Source of the DNA: Desulfomonilaceae bacterium
GTDB lineage: Bacteria > Desulfobacterota > Desulfomonilia > Desulfomonilales > Desulfomonilaceae
DNA: 64,000 bases
Assembly (NCBI GenBank): GCA_041662605.1
Contig: JBAZSD010000013.1
Location: forward strand, 1 to 64,000
Direction of reading: 5' to 3'
Shown: in pieces, positions 16,523 to 25,082 of the stretch
Position numbering within the stretch: the first letter of the stretch is position 1
Layout of the letters: each line of letters begins with the position of its first letter
Translations under genes and position numbers: made by a program
Notes under the pieces: generated by a model
Databases searched by the model: none
What the model saw: the letters and a program-made list of their open reading frames with translations, nothing else
What the model was told of the DNA's origin: nothing

Positions 16523-19285
16523 TCAGGTGTCAGGCGATCCCCATTGTCGGTCGTAGTCCGCCGGGCCTAGTGGGTGTTCCGCCAGGATGGCGCTGTAAAT
16601 ACGATCAGGGGCTAGTGGAAGATCATGAAAGCGGATGCCGGTCGCATCGGCCAGAGCGTTGGCCAGCGCGGGGGCTACCGGGTTGATCGGCGCTTCGCTC
16701 ATGCTCTTCGCTCCTAGTGGGCCAAAGGTGTCCGTTGTCTGGGCAAAATAGACCTCGCTGCGTGGGATGTCGGCATAAGCCGGGATGCGGTAGTTACGGA
16801 ATGTCGGGTTGACGACCCGCCCTTCCTTGTCGAACACTATTTTTTCGTACAGGGCCCATCCCAGTCCCTGGGCGATAGAGCCTTCGACTTGGCCTCGGAG
16901 CTGCTGCGGATTGATCACTACCCCAGCATCGACTGCCTGAACGCTCTGGAGGATCTTGATTTCCCCGGTAATACGATGGACCGCAATCCAGAAACCGTGC
17001 ACGTTGAAAGCTACGGTTCGCGGGGTTCCATGGGCCTTGCGTACGACCCGCAGAACCTGCCCCGCCTGCCGCGCTAAGTTGTGAAGATCAACCAGGCTCA
17101 TGCGGGCGCCATCACAAACAACAGTGTCCGGTTCCAGTCGGCATTTGTCGCGAGCCGTACCACAATGCCCGGCAGCAAAATCCAGGATGCGATCCCGGAG
17201 GGATTTGGCCGCTTCATGCACCGCCTTCCCGGCGACGGTCGTCCCAGTGCTGCCGAACGGCCCGGTATCATAACCGGTGCGATCGGTGTCGGATTGGATC
17301 GAGATCACGCACTCCGGGGAAGCGCCAAGCACCGTGGCCGCAATCTGGTGGCGGACCGTGGTTGAACCATTGCCAAATTCCGGCGACCCGATGGTCAGGT
17401 GGTAATTACCATCCCCTTCCAGACTGAGACATGCCTCGGAACGATGCTCGGTGGGCGGGGCGCAACCAATCATTGCCAGACCGACACCCTTTCCTACTAG
17501 CCACTCATCTCCCTCGGGGCATGCCCGTCCCTTGCCTCGGGCGAGAGCGTCGCGCACCAGATCGAGGCACTGGTCCAGTCCATAGCTTCCGTAGTCCAGG
17601 TCGTGCGGCTCCCCGCTCAGGGACGTCATCGGATCGTAAGGGCGTATGACATTACGATGTCGGAACTCGATGGGGTCGATGTTCAAACCTCGGGCCAGTT
17701 CGTCCATCGCCGACTCGACCGCAAAAATAGTCTGCGTCAGCCCGTAACCTCGAAAGGCCCCCGCAGGAACAGTGTTCGTATAGACAGCGAAAGCATCGAT
17801 CTTCTTGTTCGGGCAACGATAAACCGCAACCGATTCACCAGTGGAATGGAAAAGTGTGGAGCCTCCATGCGTGCCGTAAGCTCCGGTATTGGAAACGATA
17901 CGCAACTGGAGAGCAGTCAGCGTGCCGTCGCGTTTGGCCCCGGCCTTCACATGGATTTTCATCGGATGTCGCGTCGTGGCGCCGAAGAATTGCTCCTCCC
18001 GCGTATACTCGAGCTGTACCGGCCTGCCGGTCTTGATCGAGGCAAAGGCGCAAATATCCTCTGTCACCATTTCCTGCTTCGCCCCAAAGCCACCCCCGAC
18101 ACGCTCGCAGAAGACACGCACACTGTCCGGATACAGGCTAAAGAGATAGCACAGCTTTGCCTTGGTAAGGAACGGGGTCTGCGTGCTGGTACGGACGTTC
18201 AGACGACGGTCGTCGTCGATCCACGAGATCGTGCAGTGCGTCTCCAGATGAGCATGCTGGGCTCGGTGCGTCGAATAGGTCGCTTCGTGGATGACATCCG
18301 CCTGCGCGAGGCCGACCTCGACATCACCAACGCCGCCGTGGAGTTCGAGCAGGATGTTTCGGCCCGGACGCTGGATGCGGGACTCCACGCCTTTGTCATG
18401 GAGCACGGGCGCACCGATCCTCATCGCTTCCTCAGGATCGAAAACAGCCGGCAGCAATTGATAGTCTACCTCCAGGCGGCGGCATCCCTCCTCCGCAGCC
18501 CCCTCGCTATCCGCCAGCACGGCAGCGACGCGCTGACCGACGTGACGGACCACGTTGTCCAGAATATACGTGTCGTTGGGATCGGAGTGATAATCGTCGT
18601 GATTGGCAGCGGTAAACAGTAGCCGTGGGACATCCTCCCACGTGAAAACCTCGTGGACACCGGGCGTCGCCAGTGCGCGGTCCTTACGAATGGACAGGAT
18701 TCGCGCGTGCGCATGAGGCGACCGGAGCAGTTTCAAGTGCAGCATTCCGTCGATGCGCATGTCGAGGGTATACCGCGCCTTCCCCGTGACGATTGCTGAA
18801 GATGCCGGCGCTGCAACGCTACTCCCGACGGAAGCTCCTGGGGTCGGTTCCTCGATCGATTTGATCCTGCGGATTGCGTCCTCTATCGAGTGGTATCCAG
18901 TGCAGCGGCATAGATTACCCTTGAGCGAGCGAGGAAGGTCCTGGAGGTCTTCCTCGTTGAGGCTGGCCGCTGTCATCGTCAACCCACATGTACAGAAACC
19001 ACACTGGAAACCCTGTGCGTCGATCAACGCCTGCTGCACGGGATGCAGTTTCCCATTGCCGGCCAGTCCCTCGATCGTCGTCACTTGTCGGCCGGCAGCG
19101 CGAAAAGCCGGCACCAGGCAACTGTGGACGGGAACACCATCGAGCCAGACTGTACAGGCTCCACAATCCCCCGTATCGCATCCCTTCTTGACTCCGAACC
19201 ATCCCAAATCGCGCAGGAAGCTGCGCAGGCACTGCCCGGGTCGTGGCTCGGTGGAGAAGGTCCTACCGTTGATGTGATAGGTCAT
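16523..19285 (-). CDS. XdhD-like molybdenum hydroxylase, fused [2Fe-2S] and Mo-cofactor subunits
   Basis: This 920-residue protein joins two subunits that are separate in most xanthine dehydrogenases. Residues 1-150 carry two [2Fe-2S] sites (CDTGDCGACTV, then CGFCTCG and CRCTGY). Residues ~165-910 are the molybdopterin-binding domains, with VGGGFGAKQE, GAFRGYGLTQ and the catalytic Glu in GAKSMSEAP. The layout and length match E. coli XdhD (about 956 residues), which is encoded with a YgfM-type FAD subunit and a deaminase, as here. It should hydroxylate a purine such as hypoxanthine or xanthine and pass electrons through the FeS centres to FAD. GGAGGAGG precedes the ATG, which overlaps the upstream FAD-subunit stop. 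The region is more G+C-rich than its surroundings. Confidence 0.9.
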   Translation of the reverse strand: MTYHINGRTFSTEPRPGQCLRSFLRDLGWFGVKKGCDTGDCGACTVWLDGVPVHSCLVPAFRAAGRQVTTIEGLAGNGKLHPVQQALIDAQGFQCGFCTCGLTMTAASLNEEDLQDLPRSLKGNLCRCTGYHSIEDAIRRIKSIEEPTPGASVGSSVAAPASSAIVTGKARYTLDMRIDGMLHLKLLRSPHAHARILSIRKDRALATPGVHEVFTWEDVPRLLFTAANHDDYHSDPNDTYILDNVVRHVGQRVAAVLADSEGAAEEGCRRLEVDYQLLPAVFDPEEAMRIGAPVLHDKGVESRIQRPGRNILLELHGGVGDVEVGLAQADVIHEATYSTHRAQHAHLETHCTISWIDDDRRLNVRTSTQTPFLTKAKLCYLFSLYPDSVRVFCERVGGGFGAKQEMVTEDICAFASIKTGRPVQLEYTREEQFFGATTRHPMKIHVKAGAKRDGTLTALQLRIVSNTGAYGTHGGSTLFHSTGESVAVYRCPNKKIDAFAVYTNTVPAGAFRGYGLTQTIFAVESAMDELARGLNIDPIEFRHRNVIRPYDPMTSLSGEPHDLDYGSYGLDQCLDLVRDALARGKGRACPEGDEWLVGKGVGLAMIGCAPPTEHRSEACLSLEGDGNYHLTIGSPEFGNGSTTVRHQIAATVLGASPECVISIQSDTDRTGYDTGPFGSTGTTVAGKAVHEAAKSLRDRILDFAAGHCGTARDKCRLEPDTVVCDGARMSLVDLHNLARQAGQVLRVVRKAHGTPRTVAFNVHGFWIAVHRITGEIKILQSVQAVDAGVVINPQQLRGQVEGSIAQGLGWALYEKIVFDKEGRVVNPTFRNYRIPAYADIPRSEVYFAQTTDTFGPLGAKSMSEAPINPVAPALANALADATGIRFHDLPLAPDRIYSAILAEHPLGPADYDRQWGSPDT

Positions 19286-20112
19286 GCGCCTCCTCCTGCC
19301 GAGAGTTCTCTACGGATGTCCTCAGCGAAGTAGTAGGTTAAGTGTTTGCGGTAATCGGGTGTCCCGTGAACGTCATCCAGGTACCAAGAATCCGGGATTG
19401 CTTCGCGGAGCTTGCTTCGGAGTTGATCGGCAGGAGGGATCCGAGAAAACTCAATCCTAACGGGTCGCTCGGTAGCAGCGGTGACAGTGAGCGCCATACT
19501 CCCGTCGAGCGGGCATAAGGTGGCGATCAGTAGCGCCGAGGACCGGCCCATGTGGGTCAGGGACATTCGGCGAAAGCTCGTTCGCTTTTGAAGGGCGGAT
19601 GCCGGCAAGTCGACGCTGCGAAGCAAGTCGCCCGGTCTGATGAGGTTCTGGTGAACTCCGGTGACGAAATCTACGACCGGCACGGCCTGCTCACTGCCAT
19701 CACGCCGCCAGATCGTGCAAACACCTTCGAGAGCGGCAGTCAGGGAGGTCATCGCTCCGGCCGGCAGGGACATGCAGATGTTCCCACCCACGGTCGCAGT
19801 GTTCCAGATTTTGAATGATGCCAGCAGCGACCTACAGCACTCGCGGATCAGCGGGGCCGCCCGCCACTCAGGTGGCGTAACGAGAGAGTAAAGCTGGCTG
19901 ATCTTGCACGTCGCTGCAATTGTGAGACCTAGCTCATGAACTTGCAGCGATGGCCAGCGGAGCCCTTCGAGATCAATGAGTCGGCGCACGCCAGGCTGCT
20001 GTTCAGAGAAAAGCCACGTTCCTCCGGCCAGCCAGGCATCCGAGTCGCGCCAGTCAGGGACGTCATCCCTGGTTGAGGGACGAACTACTTCAGAAACAGT
20101 GTTGAGATCCAT
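19282..20112 (-). CDS. FAD-binding subunit of the molybdenum hydroxylase (YgfM-like)
   Basis: This 276-residue protein has the PCMH-type FAD-binding fold of CoxM/XdhB subunits. It shows AWLAGGTWLFSE near residue 30 (pyrophosphate loop), IWNTATVGGNICMSLPAG near 105 for the isoalloxazine contact, and a CO_deh_flav_C-like end. It carries electrons from the FeS/Mo subunit to an acceptor. The genes overlap by 4 bases (ATGA), which points to one complex. The length fits the short YgfM type (about 259) rather than fused eukaryotic enzymes. No strong ribosome binding site is visible at the ATG. Confidence 0.87.
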   Translation of the reverse strand: MDLNTVSEVVRPSTRDDVPDWRDSDAWLAGGTWLFSEQQPGVRRLIDLEGLRWPSLQVHELGLTIAATCKISQLYSLVTPPEWRAAPLIRECCRSLLASFKIWNTATVGGNICMSLPAGAMTSLTAALEGVCTIWRRDGSEQAVPVVDFVTGVHQNLIRPGDLLRSVDLPASALQKRTSFRRMSLTHMGRSSALLIATLCPLDGSMALTVTAATERPVRIEFSRIPPADQLRSKLREAIPDSWYLDDVHGTPDYRKHLTYYFAEDIRRELSAGGGA

Positions 20113-20213
20113 GTTACACCGCCGTTCGCTTCCAATTGTCGCTCCGCCGATAATTGGGAATTGCCGGAGCCGATCACCTTGGCATCATGATGGATGCGTC
20201 ACTTTGAGTACTT

Positions 20214-20861
20214 CTATCCCGTCACCTGACGAAACAGGAGGGCCAAGCCCGTCAAAAGGACAAGAATCAGCAAAAATCCTCCGGCAGACAAAGCCCTATC
20301 CTTTTCCGAATTCGCCTTGAGCCAAGGAGCGAGTAAGGAGTTCAGCACGGGCATCACGGCCCATTGGAGAATGGACACGCTCAGGGCGTTGCCGATCAGC
20401 ATGGCCAAGGCCAGTCCCAATGGCTCCATATACGGCCCAGGAAAGAGCGTGAGCGCCATAACAGTGGGATAGAGGCCGAGAAGCACCGTTAGGGCCATCT
20501 TCCACGATGGCGGAGGCGTTTGCTCCGGACCGTGAGCAAGGCCCGTGAACCAGGAGCCGAAGCCGCCCGGTAGCGTTTTCAGTTCGAAGTCGCCGACCTG
20601 CGCTTGCAGTTTCTCCACCCACTGCGACCGAACCGACGAGTCCAGCCACCCCTGAAGTGACTTCTCATCGTCGAAGTGTATCACCACCACCCACTCGTTT
20701 CGCCGGCTGTCACCTGGAGGATAGACCTCTGTGCCGCGGTAGCCGGCAAAGCCCTCGGCGGCCCCAGTGACGCCGCTCTGCCACTCCATGAACCATTCCG
20801 CAAGGACAGGTGGGACTTGTTGAACCACAACTGCGGAAGCCCGCGAGATATGCACTTCCAA
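20214..20861 (-). CDS. ABM-type monooxygenase-like protein with three membrane helices
   Basis: The first ~100 residues of this 215-residue protein form an antibiotic-biosynthesis-monooxygenase-like ferredoxin fold (FAGYRGTEVYPPG, then WVVVIHFDDEKSLQGWLDS). The rest carries three predicted membrane helices at ~120-142, ~148-172 and ~190-212. The start is a TTG at 20861, with GAGGAG about 7 bases upstream; no better start exists. It lies between guanine deaminase and the FAD subunit on the same strand, so it may be cotranscribed. Nothing shows a direct part in purine breakdown. Substrate is unknown. Confidence 0.75.
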   Translation of the reverse strand: MEVHISRASAVVVQQVPPVLAEWFMEWQSGVTGAAEGFAGYRGTEVYPPGDSRRNEWVVVIHFDDEKSLQGWLDSSVRSQWVEKLQAQVGDFELKTLPGGFGSWFTGLAHGPEQTPPPSWKMALTVLLGLYPTVMALTLFPGPYMEPLGLALAMLIGNALSVSILQWAVMPVLNSLLAPWLKANSEKDRALSAGGFLLILVLLTGLALLFRQVTG

Positions 20862-20944
20862 GCTTTAACTCCTCATGTTCTAATATCTGAACACGCACTG
20901 TTCAGCAAACAGGCGCGAGGCTCAACCTCGCCGCTGATTTACAC

Positions 20945-22360
20945 CTACGCTCCTTCAGGAGCTTTCTTGTAGGCGCGCTTTCCTGCGACCCACGTCTCGT
21001 CGATGTTGCGGTCGTCGCCGACCGTCATGACGCCGAACAGTAGCTGGGCCGCCTGCTCGATGGTCTCCGGGCCGGCGCCCTCCACGATGAGCGACTGGCG
21101 CCAGCGCATTGCCAGTTGCCCGGCGTTCCAGTCGACAGCGACGAAGTCGGCCTCTTTTCCCTTGTCGAAGTTGCCCAGCATGTCGTCGAGGTACAGCGCA
21201 TGGGCGCCTCCGAGGGTGGCCAGGTAAAACGCCCGGTAGGGTGATAGTTTGTTCCGTTCAGCCTCGGCCAGGTCTTGCTCACGCGGATTGACGGAACCGT
21301 CTAGCATGGTGTTGTTGCACATGCCTACCTTATAGGCTTCCTCGAGCACGCGAACGATGGTGAACGCGTTGCCTCCGCCCATGTCGCATCCTACTGTGAT
21401 GCGGACGGGGTACTCGGGGTCCGTAGCGCGGCCCAGGCGGAAGAGGCCACTGCCTAGGAACAGGTTCGACAGCGGGCAGAACGCAATCGCTGCGCCCGCC
21501 TTCGAAAAGCGTCGCAACTCGTCATTGGAGAGCCAGACCCCGTGGCCGGCGGTGAACTTCGGTCCCAGCAGTCCGTGTTCCTGGTGGACCTGCGTGTAGT
21601 CCTCGCAACCGGGAAAGTAGTTGTGCGCTGTGCGAATCTCGGACGGGTTCTCGGAGATGTGCGTGTTGACCCAGCAGTCATTGTGCTCCTGCTTCAACTG
21701 CCGGCAGCGGTCCATCATTTCCCCGGTGCAGCCCACAGCGAAGCGTGGCGTGATAGCGTAGAGATTGCGGCCCTTGCGGTGGTAGCGCTCAATGAGCCGC
21801 TTGGACTCGCGGTAGAATTCATCCGGCGTGATGAGGACCTCGTCCGGCGCGAAACGGTCAATTCCGGTCAGGCCGGCGATCACGCGCATGTTACGCCGAG
21901 CCGCCTCGTCAAAAAACTCCTCCGTCGAGACGGGGCTGCTGGTGGTAAACGTCAGGCATGTTGTTGTGCCCCCGGCCAGCAGGGCGTCGAAGAAATACCT
22001 GGCAGCGGTGCGCGAATAGTCGCGGTCGCTATACTTCAGCTCTTCCGGAAAGATCCAGGTTTGAAGCCAATCAAGCAACTGGTTACCGTATGCCCCGAGG
22101 ACCCGAACCTGAGGAAAGTGAATGTGCCCGTCGATGAACCCCGGGAGGATCAGCCGATTTTGCAGATGGGTAACCGGAAACTCGGGGTAGCGCGGCGAGA
22201 TGTCGGCGAAGGCGCCAAAATCCACTATCATCCCGTCCTTGACGACGAGCAATCCGTCGCGGATGAAGCGGGCAGCGTCCTGCTCCTTTCCGATGTGCTT
22301 CCACGGGTCGTCTATGAAATCGAAGAAAGTTCCTCGGATCGCGCAACTGGCGCCTGTCAT
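20945..22360 (-). CDS. guaD: Guanine deaminase
   Basis: This amidohydrolase of 471 residues converts guanine to xanthine and ammonia with one zinc ion. The metal-binding motif PGFIDGHIHFPQ is near residue 75, followed by the FPEE segment typical of GuaD. HISENPSE carries the next metal-site His, and CPLSNLFLGSGLF and the late catalytic Asp (VGCDMGGG) are present. I start it at the ATG at 22360, preceded by GAGGAGG; a longer frame adds 33 residues with no family match. Its product is a substrate for the molybdenum hydroxylase encoded downstream. Together they form a guanine-xanthine-urate route, which could give nitrogen. The SsnA-like deaminases are the main alternative. Confidence 0.88.
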   Translation of the reverse strand: MTGASCAIRGTFFDFIDDPWKHIGKEQDAARFIRDGLLVVKDGMIVDFGAFADISPRYPEFPVTHLQNRLILPGFIDGHIHFPQVRVLGAYGNQLLDWLQTWIFPEELKYSDRDYSRTAARYFFDALLAGGTTTCLTFTTSSPVSTEEFFDEAARRNMRVIAGLTGIDRFAPDEVLITPDEFYRESKRLIERYHRKGRNLYAITPRFAVGCTGEMMDRCRQLKQEHNDCWVNTHISENPSEIRTAHNYFPGCEDYTQVHQEHGLLGPKFTAGHGVWLSNDELRRFSKAGAAIAFCPLSNLFLGSGLFRLGRATDPEYPVRITVGCDMGGGNAFTIVRVLEEAYKVGMCNNTMLDGSVNPREQDLAEAERNKLSPYRAFYLATLGGAHALYLDDMLGNFDKGKEADFVAVDWNAGQLAMRWRQSLIVEGAGPETIEQAAQLLFGVMTVGDDRNIDETWVAGKRAYKKAPEGA

Positions 22361-22701
22361 GACGGTTCCTCCTCTCAAAAGTTGGTCACGCTGAAAAGCG
22401 CTACGTTGTGTAACAAAGATGGCTCTTGGACGACCGGAAGTTCTCCGGCCCTGACGCATTGGCGCCTCACTCTAGGCCGATATGAACAACAGAACACATG
22501 GAAGCATATTCGGGATTGACCCCGAACGCGGCATCACTGAGATCTTCATTATCCATAAGACATTAAACGTGGAATTCAAATTGAGGCCCTTCATTCCATA
22601 AGCTCCGGATTGAAACCGGCGTCAGGAGCCTTGGGTACACCATCGAAGAATTGCCGGAGTCCTTTTGGGGAACAGAGATAAATCGAGACTCCCAGCTACT
22701 C
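22361..22701. other. Gap between guaD and the flavoprotein gene
   Basis: No complete gene is visible. On the minus strand, in phase with the flavoprotein gene and after its stop (22702-22704) and a second stop (22696-22698), a 34-codon frame runs from 22695 to 22594. It reads like a protein C-terminus (GLRQFFDGVPKAPDAGFNPE) but has no start codon, so it may be a gene remnant. A small CCGGA/TCCGG hairpin lies near 22440. Confidence 0.4.
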
Positions 22702-24153
22702 TCAACTCAACCCGTCAGAATAATCGAAGAACACCCCATCCGGATCATATTTCTTTCGCAACTCTTTGAGGCGCTTCCACTTGCCTTCGGTATATGATTC
22801 CTGAACGATGTTTGGATACGTGACCGTGTCCGATTCGCCGATGTAATACCCCGCGACAAACGGTTTAAGCAGCTCCAGGCACTTCCTGTGCCATCGCGTG
22901 TTGGCTTCGTCGTCCTCCGCTTTCGTCCACTGCGTCCATGGTCCGCCATAATAATGGGCGCTCATGGAGAATGCGGCATCGGGAAGCGGGGCTGGGATGT
23001 TGGGGCCGGTGAAAATTGCGAACATGATCAGAGTGGTAGGTGACGGCGTCTTCAGGAAATAGTCGCGGACTCCGTGGAACAGGTCCGCCAGTTTGGAGTT
23101 CGAGAAGACCGCTTCAACTTGGTTGCGGTGATCGGCGGGCCACAGAGTTCCGGACGCATCAAACAAAGCCTCGAAGTCGTAGGGGACCGCTACAGTTTTG
23201 GAGAGACATTTCGCAATGATCGGGCAATCATCGAGAGTTTTGAGTGAAGAATTTGCTTCCTCCTTCGAATCAGCGAAAATCGTTGCAGCTACCATACATA
23301 CTTTACGGGCATCTGCCTCGCATTTTTCCGCAAGCTCAGGTGGCGCAGTCAGCATGAACAGACTCAATTCAATGTTCGGAGGCAACTTGCCTGCTATGGA
23401 TTCAAGCCACTGAGCAACAGTATCGACTTCTCCTATAGGATAATAATAAGAGCTGCAGGCTATCACCTTTGGCAAATCATAGAGCTTGAGGTGGTAGCGA
23501 ATTGCGACCCCGAAGAAACCCGGCCCGGCCCCACGAGCAGCCCAATAGTAATCGGTGTTTTGATCTTTGTTGGCAGTAATGATGTCTCCATTGGGGGTGA
23601 CTAACTCAACTGCTTCGACGCTGCCGATGCCAGTTCCCCAGACACCCTGATTCCATGACATCCCTCCACAGAGGAGATAACCACTCAATTTGACCGGCGG
23701 GCAATGCCCGCTGGGATAGGCCAAATTCTGAGCATTGACGTGAGTTTGAATTTCCCGATTGCTGACAATTGGCTGAACCACAGCCTTGCGCCCCTTTGCA
23801 TCTATGGAAATGACCTGATTGAGACTGGTCAGATCGATCATCATGCCACCAGTGCGCAGTGAAGGATTGCACCAGTTGTGCCCACCTCCACGCACGACGA
23901 CCTTCAGTTTGCGTGCTTTTGCAAATTTTACAGCCTCGACTACGTCTTGTTCGTTGGCCACGCGAACAATCAATTGAGGCCGGCGGTTAGCTGCTTCATA
24001 TTTGTTCCAAACATCGAGAGCAATTTTCTCGAAGTCTGGGTCAGATGCGGTCAAGACTTGACCCGTGACGCTTTTCTGCAGAGCGCTCGTATCCAGGTGA
24101 TTTTGGTCTTTGAATCTATTGCCGGCTAACTCAGCATCCTTTTTTTTAATCAT
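22702..24153 (-). CDS. FAD-linked oxidoreductase with BBE-type C-terminus
   Basis: The 483-residue protein has an FAD_binding_4 (PCMH) domain at ~45-220 and a berberine-bridge-like end (KYDPDGVFFDYSDG). The His that attaches FAD covalently is in VRGGGHNWCNPS. The Cys used for a second FAD bond in bicovalent members is not evident; the matching loop reads NQGVWGTGIGSV. I see no signal peptide, so the enzyme is probably cytosolic. Such enzymes oxidise sugars, alcohols or alkaloid-like compounds with oxygen or another acceptor; no substrate can be inferred. It stands alone, with no obvious functional link to guaD or the DUF202 gene. A perfect 12-base palindrome (CCGCCCGGGCGG, 24233-24244) lies 80 bases upstream. 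Confidence 0.85.
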   Translation of the reverse strand: MIKKKDAELAGNRFKDQNHLDTSALQKSVTGQVLTASDPDFEKIALDVWNKYEAANRRPQLIVRVANEQDVVEAVKFAKARKLKVVVRGGGHNWCNPSLRTGGMMIDLTSLNQVISIDAKGRKAVVQPIVSNREIQTHVNAQNLAYPSGHCPPVKLSGYLLCGGMSWNQGVWGTGIGSVEAVELVTPNGDIITANKDQNTDYYWAARGAGPGFFGVAIRYHLKLYDLPKVIACSSYYYPIGEVDTVAQWLESIAGKLPPNIELSLFMLTAPPELAEKCEADARKVCMVAATIFADSKEEANSSLKTLDDCPIIAKCLSKTVAVPYDFEALFDASGTLWPADHRNQVEAVFSNSKLADLFHGVRDYFLKTPSPTTLIMFAIFTGPNIPAPLPDAAFSMSAHYYGGPWTQWTKAEDDEANTRWHRKCLELLKPFVAGYYIGESDTVTYPNIVQESYTEGKWKRLKELRKKYDPDGVFFDYSDGLS

Positions 24154-24524
24154 GGCAAAAGCGCTCCAAATGCACAGTGCTTGCTTACCGGAATGATCCT
24201 GCAGTCAAGCCATTCAGGGGGTGTTTAGGATGCCGCCCGGGCGGGGCAGAATTCCTTAACTTACAAAAGGGCTCATACGGTCCCCCTCAGGATTGAGGTG
24301 GCTTGCCAAAGAAGACGCATTGAATCCTACAGCAAATATAATTCACCGCACGCCCCAGTCAATATCCACAACGAGCGAGCCCCTCGACGCAACGTTTAGT
24401 TCAGTTCGTTTGATTTCGGAGTATAAGAAACAATTTTGGGTGGTCCTGTCACCCAAGAAATAGACAAGAAGCCAAGAAGCGCCGGCGCAATCAATAGCTC
24501 CGTCGACGTTTGCCAACCGAGTGG
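24154..24524. other. Intergenic region with palindrome and terminator-like hairpin
   Basis: I see no gene here. It contains the palindrome CCGCCCGGGCGG at 24233-24244, possibly an operator for the flavoprotein gene. It also holds TTGGGTG/CACCCAA at 24436-24456, a 7-bp hairpin followed on the minus strand by AATTG. The hairpin may end the DUF202 transcript. Confidence 0.45.
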
Positions 24525-25058
24525 TTAAATCTCACCGATTATTCCGATGAGCCTCGGGAACGTCAGCGCCAGAGTCACAACAATTATCACCATGACCGAG
24601 GCCACGACCAGCACGTCTGGTATAAATGAGTATGAGGCCATTCCCCAGTTGAGGTGACGTCTCACTGCAAGAAAGCGCCATCCGGCTACGATGGAGCTTA
24701 ATCCAGCCATACCGAAGCAGAAAAAACTTAAATATATCATCCCCTGTTGGCTGGGAATGCTCATCGTAGAACCACCTAAATGAGCTATCTGATGCATGAA
24801 CAGCTCAAACTTTTCAATAACAAAACCAAACGCCAACAGAGAGATACTGGTACGGCTCCAGGAGAGAAAGGTTCTTTCGTTGGCCATGTGACTGCGCTGC
24901 CAGGCGAAGAAAATTCGATCATCCGCCCATATGTTTGGAGGCTTGCACACCATCTCGGCGGGTCCCTGGCCCCAGATTCTTTTTGCGGTTCCCATCCAGC
25001 CTCCTCCCGGACCTACTCCTGATGTCTTACGGTTCCAGATTCTTCCGATGATTCCCAT
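24525..25058 (-). CDS. DUF202 (YidH-type) inner membrane protein
   Basis: This 177-residue protein carries a DUF202 domain with the typical entry FFAWQRSHMANERTFLSWSR near residue 50. Three membrane helices follow at ~68-88, ~108-130 and ~150-172. The N-terminal ~45 residues are Gly/Trp/Arg-rich with two similar IW-G segments and are not part of the family. The gene starts 24 bases after the stop of the PEP-utilising-like gene on the same strand, so the two are likely cotranscribed. Function is unknown for the family. Confidence 0.83.
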   Translation of the reverse strand: MGIIGRIWNRKTSGVGPGGGWMGTAKRIWGQGPAEMVCKPPNIWADDRIFFAWQRSHMANERTFLSWSRTSISLLAFGFVIEKFELFMHQIAHLGGSTMSIPSQQGMIYLSFFCFGMAGLSSIVAGWRFLAVRRHLNWGMASYSFIPDVLVVASVMVIIVVTLALTFPRLIGIIGEI

Positions 25059-25082
25059 GTTTTCTCCCTTGAGGCTCCGCTC

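Noticed and set aside
17603..18622. 339-codon open frame on the plus strand
   Set aside because: It is antisense to the Mo-binding region of the XdhD-like gene, which has clear cofactor and catalytic motifs. Its translation has no recognisable domain and reflects the G+C-biased codons of that gene.
21542..22519. 325-codon open frame on the plus strand
   Set aside because: It lies opposite guanine deaminase, whose metal-binding motifs are all in the minus frame. It has no domain of its own.
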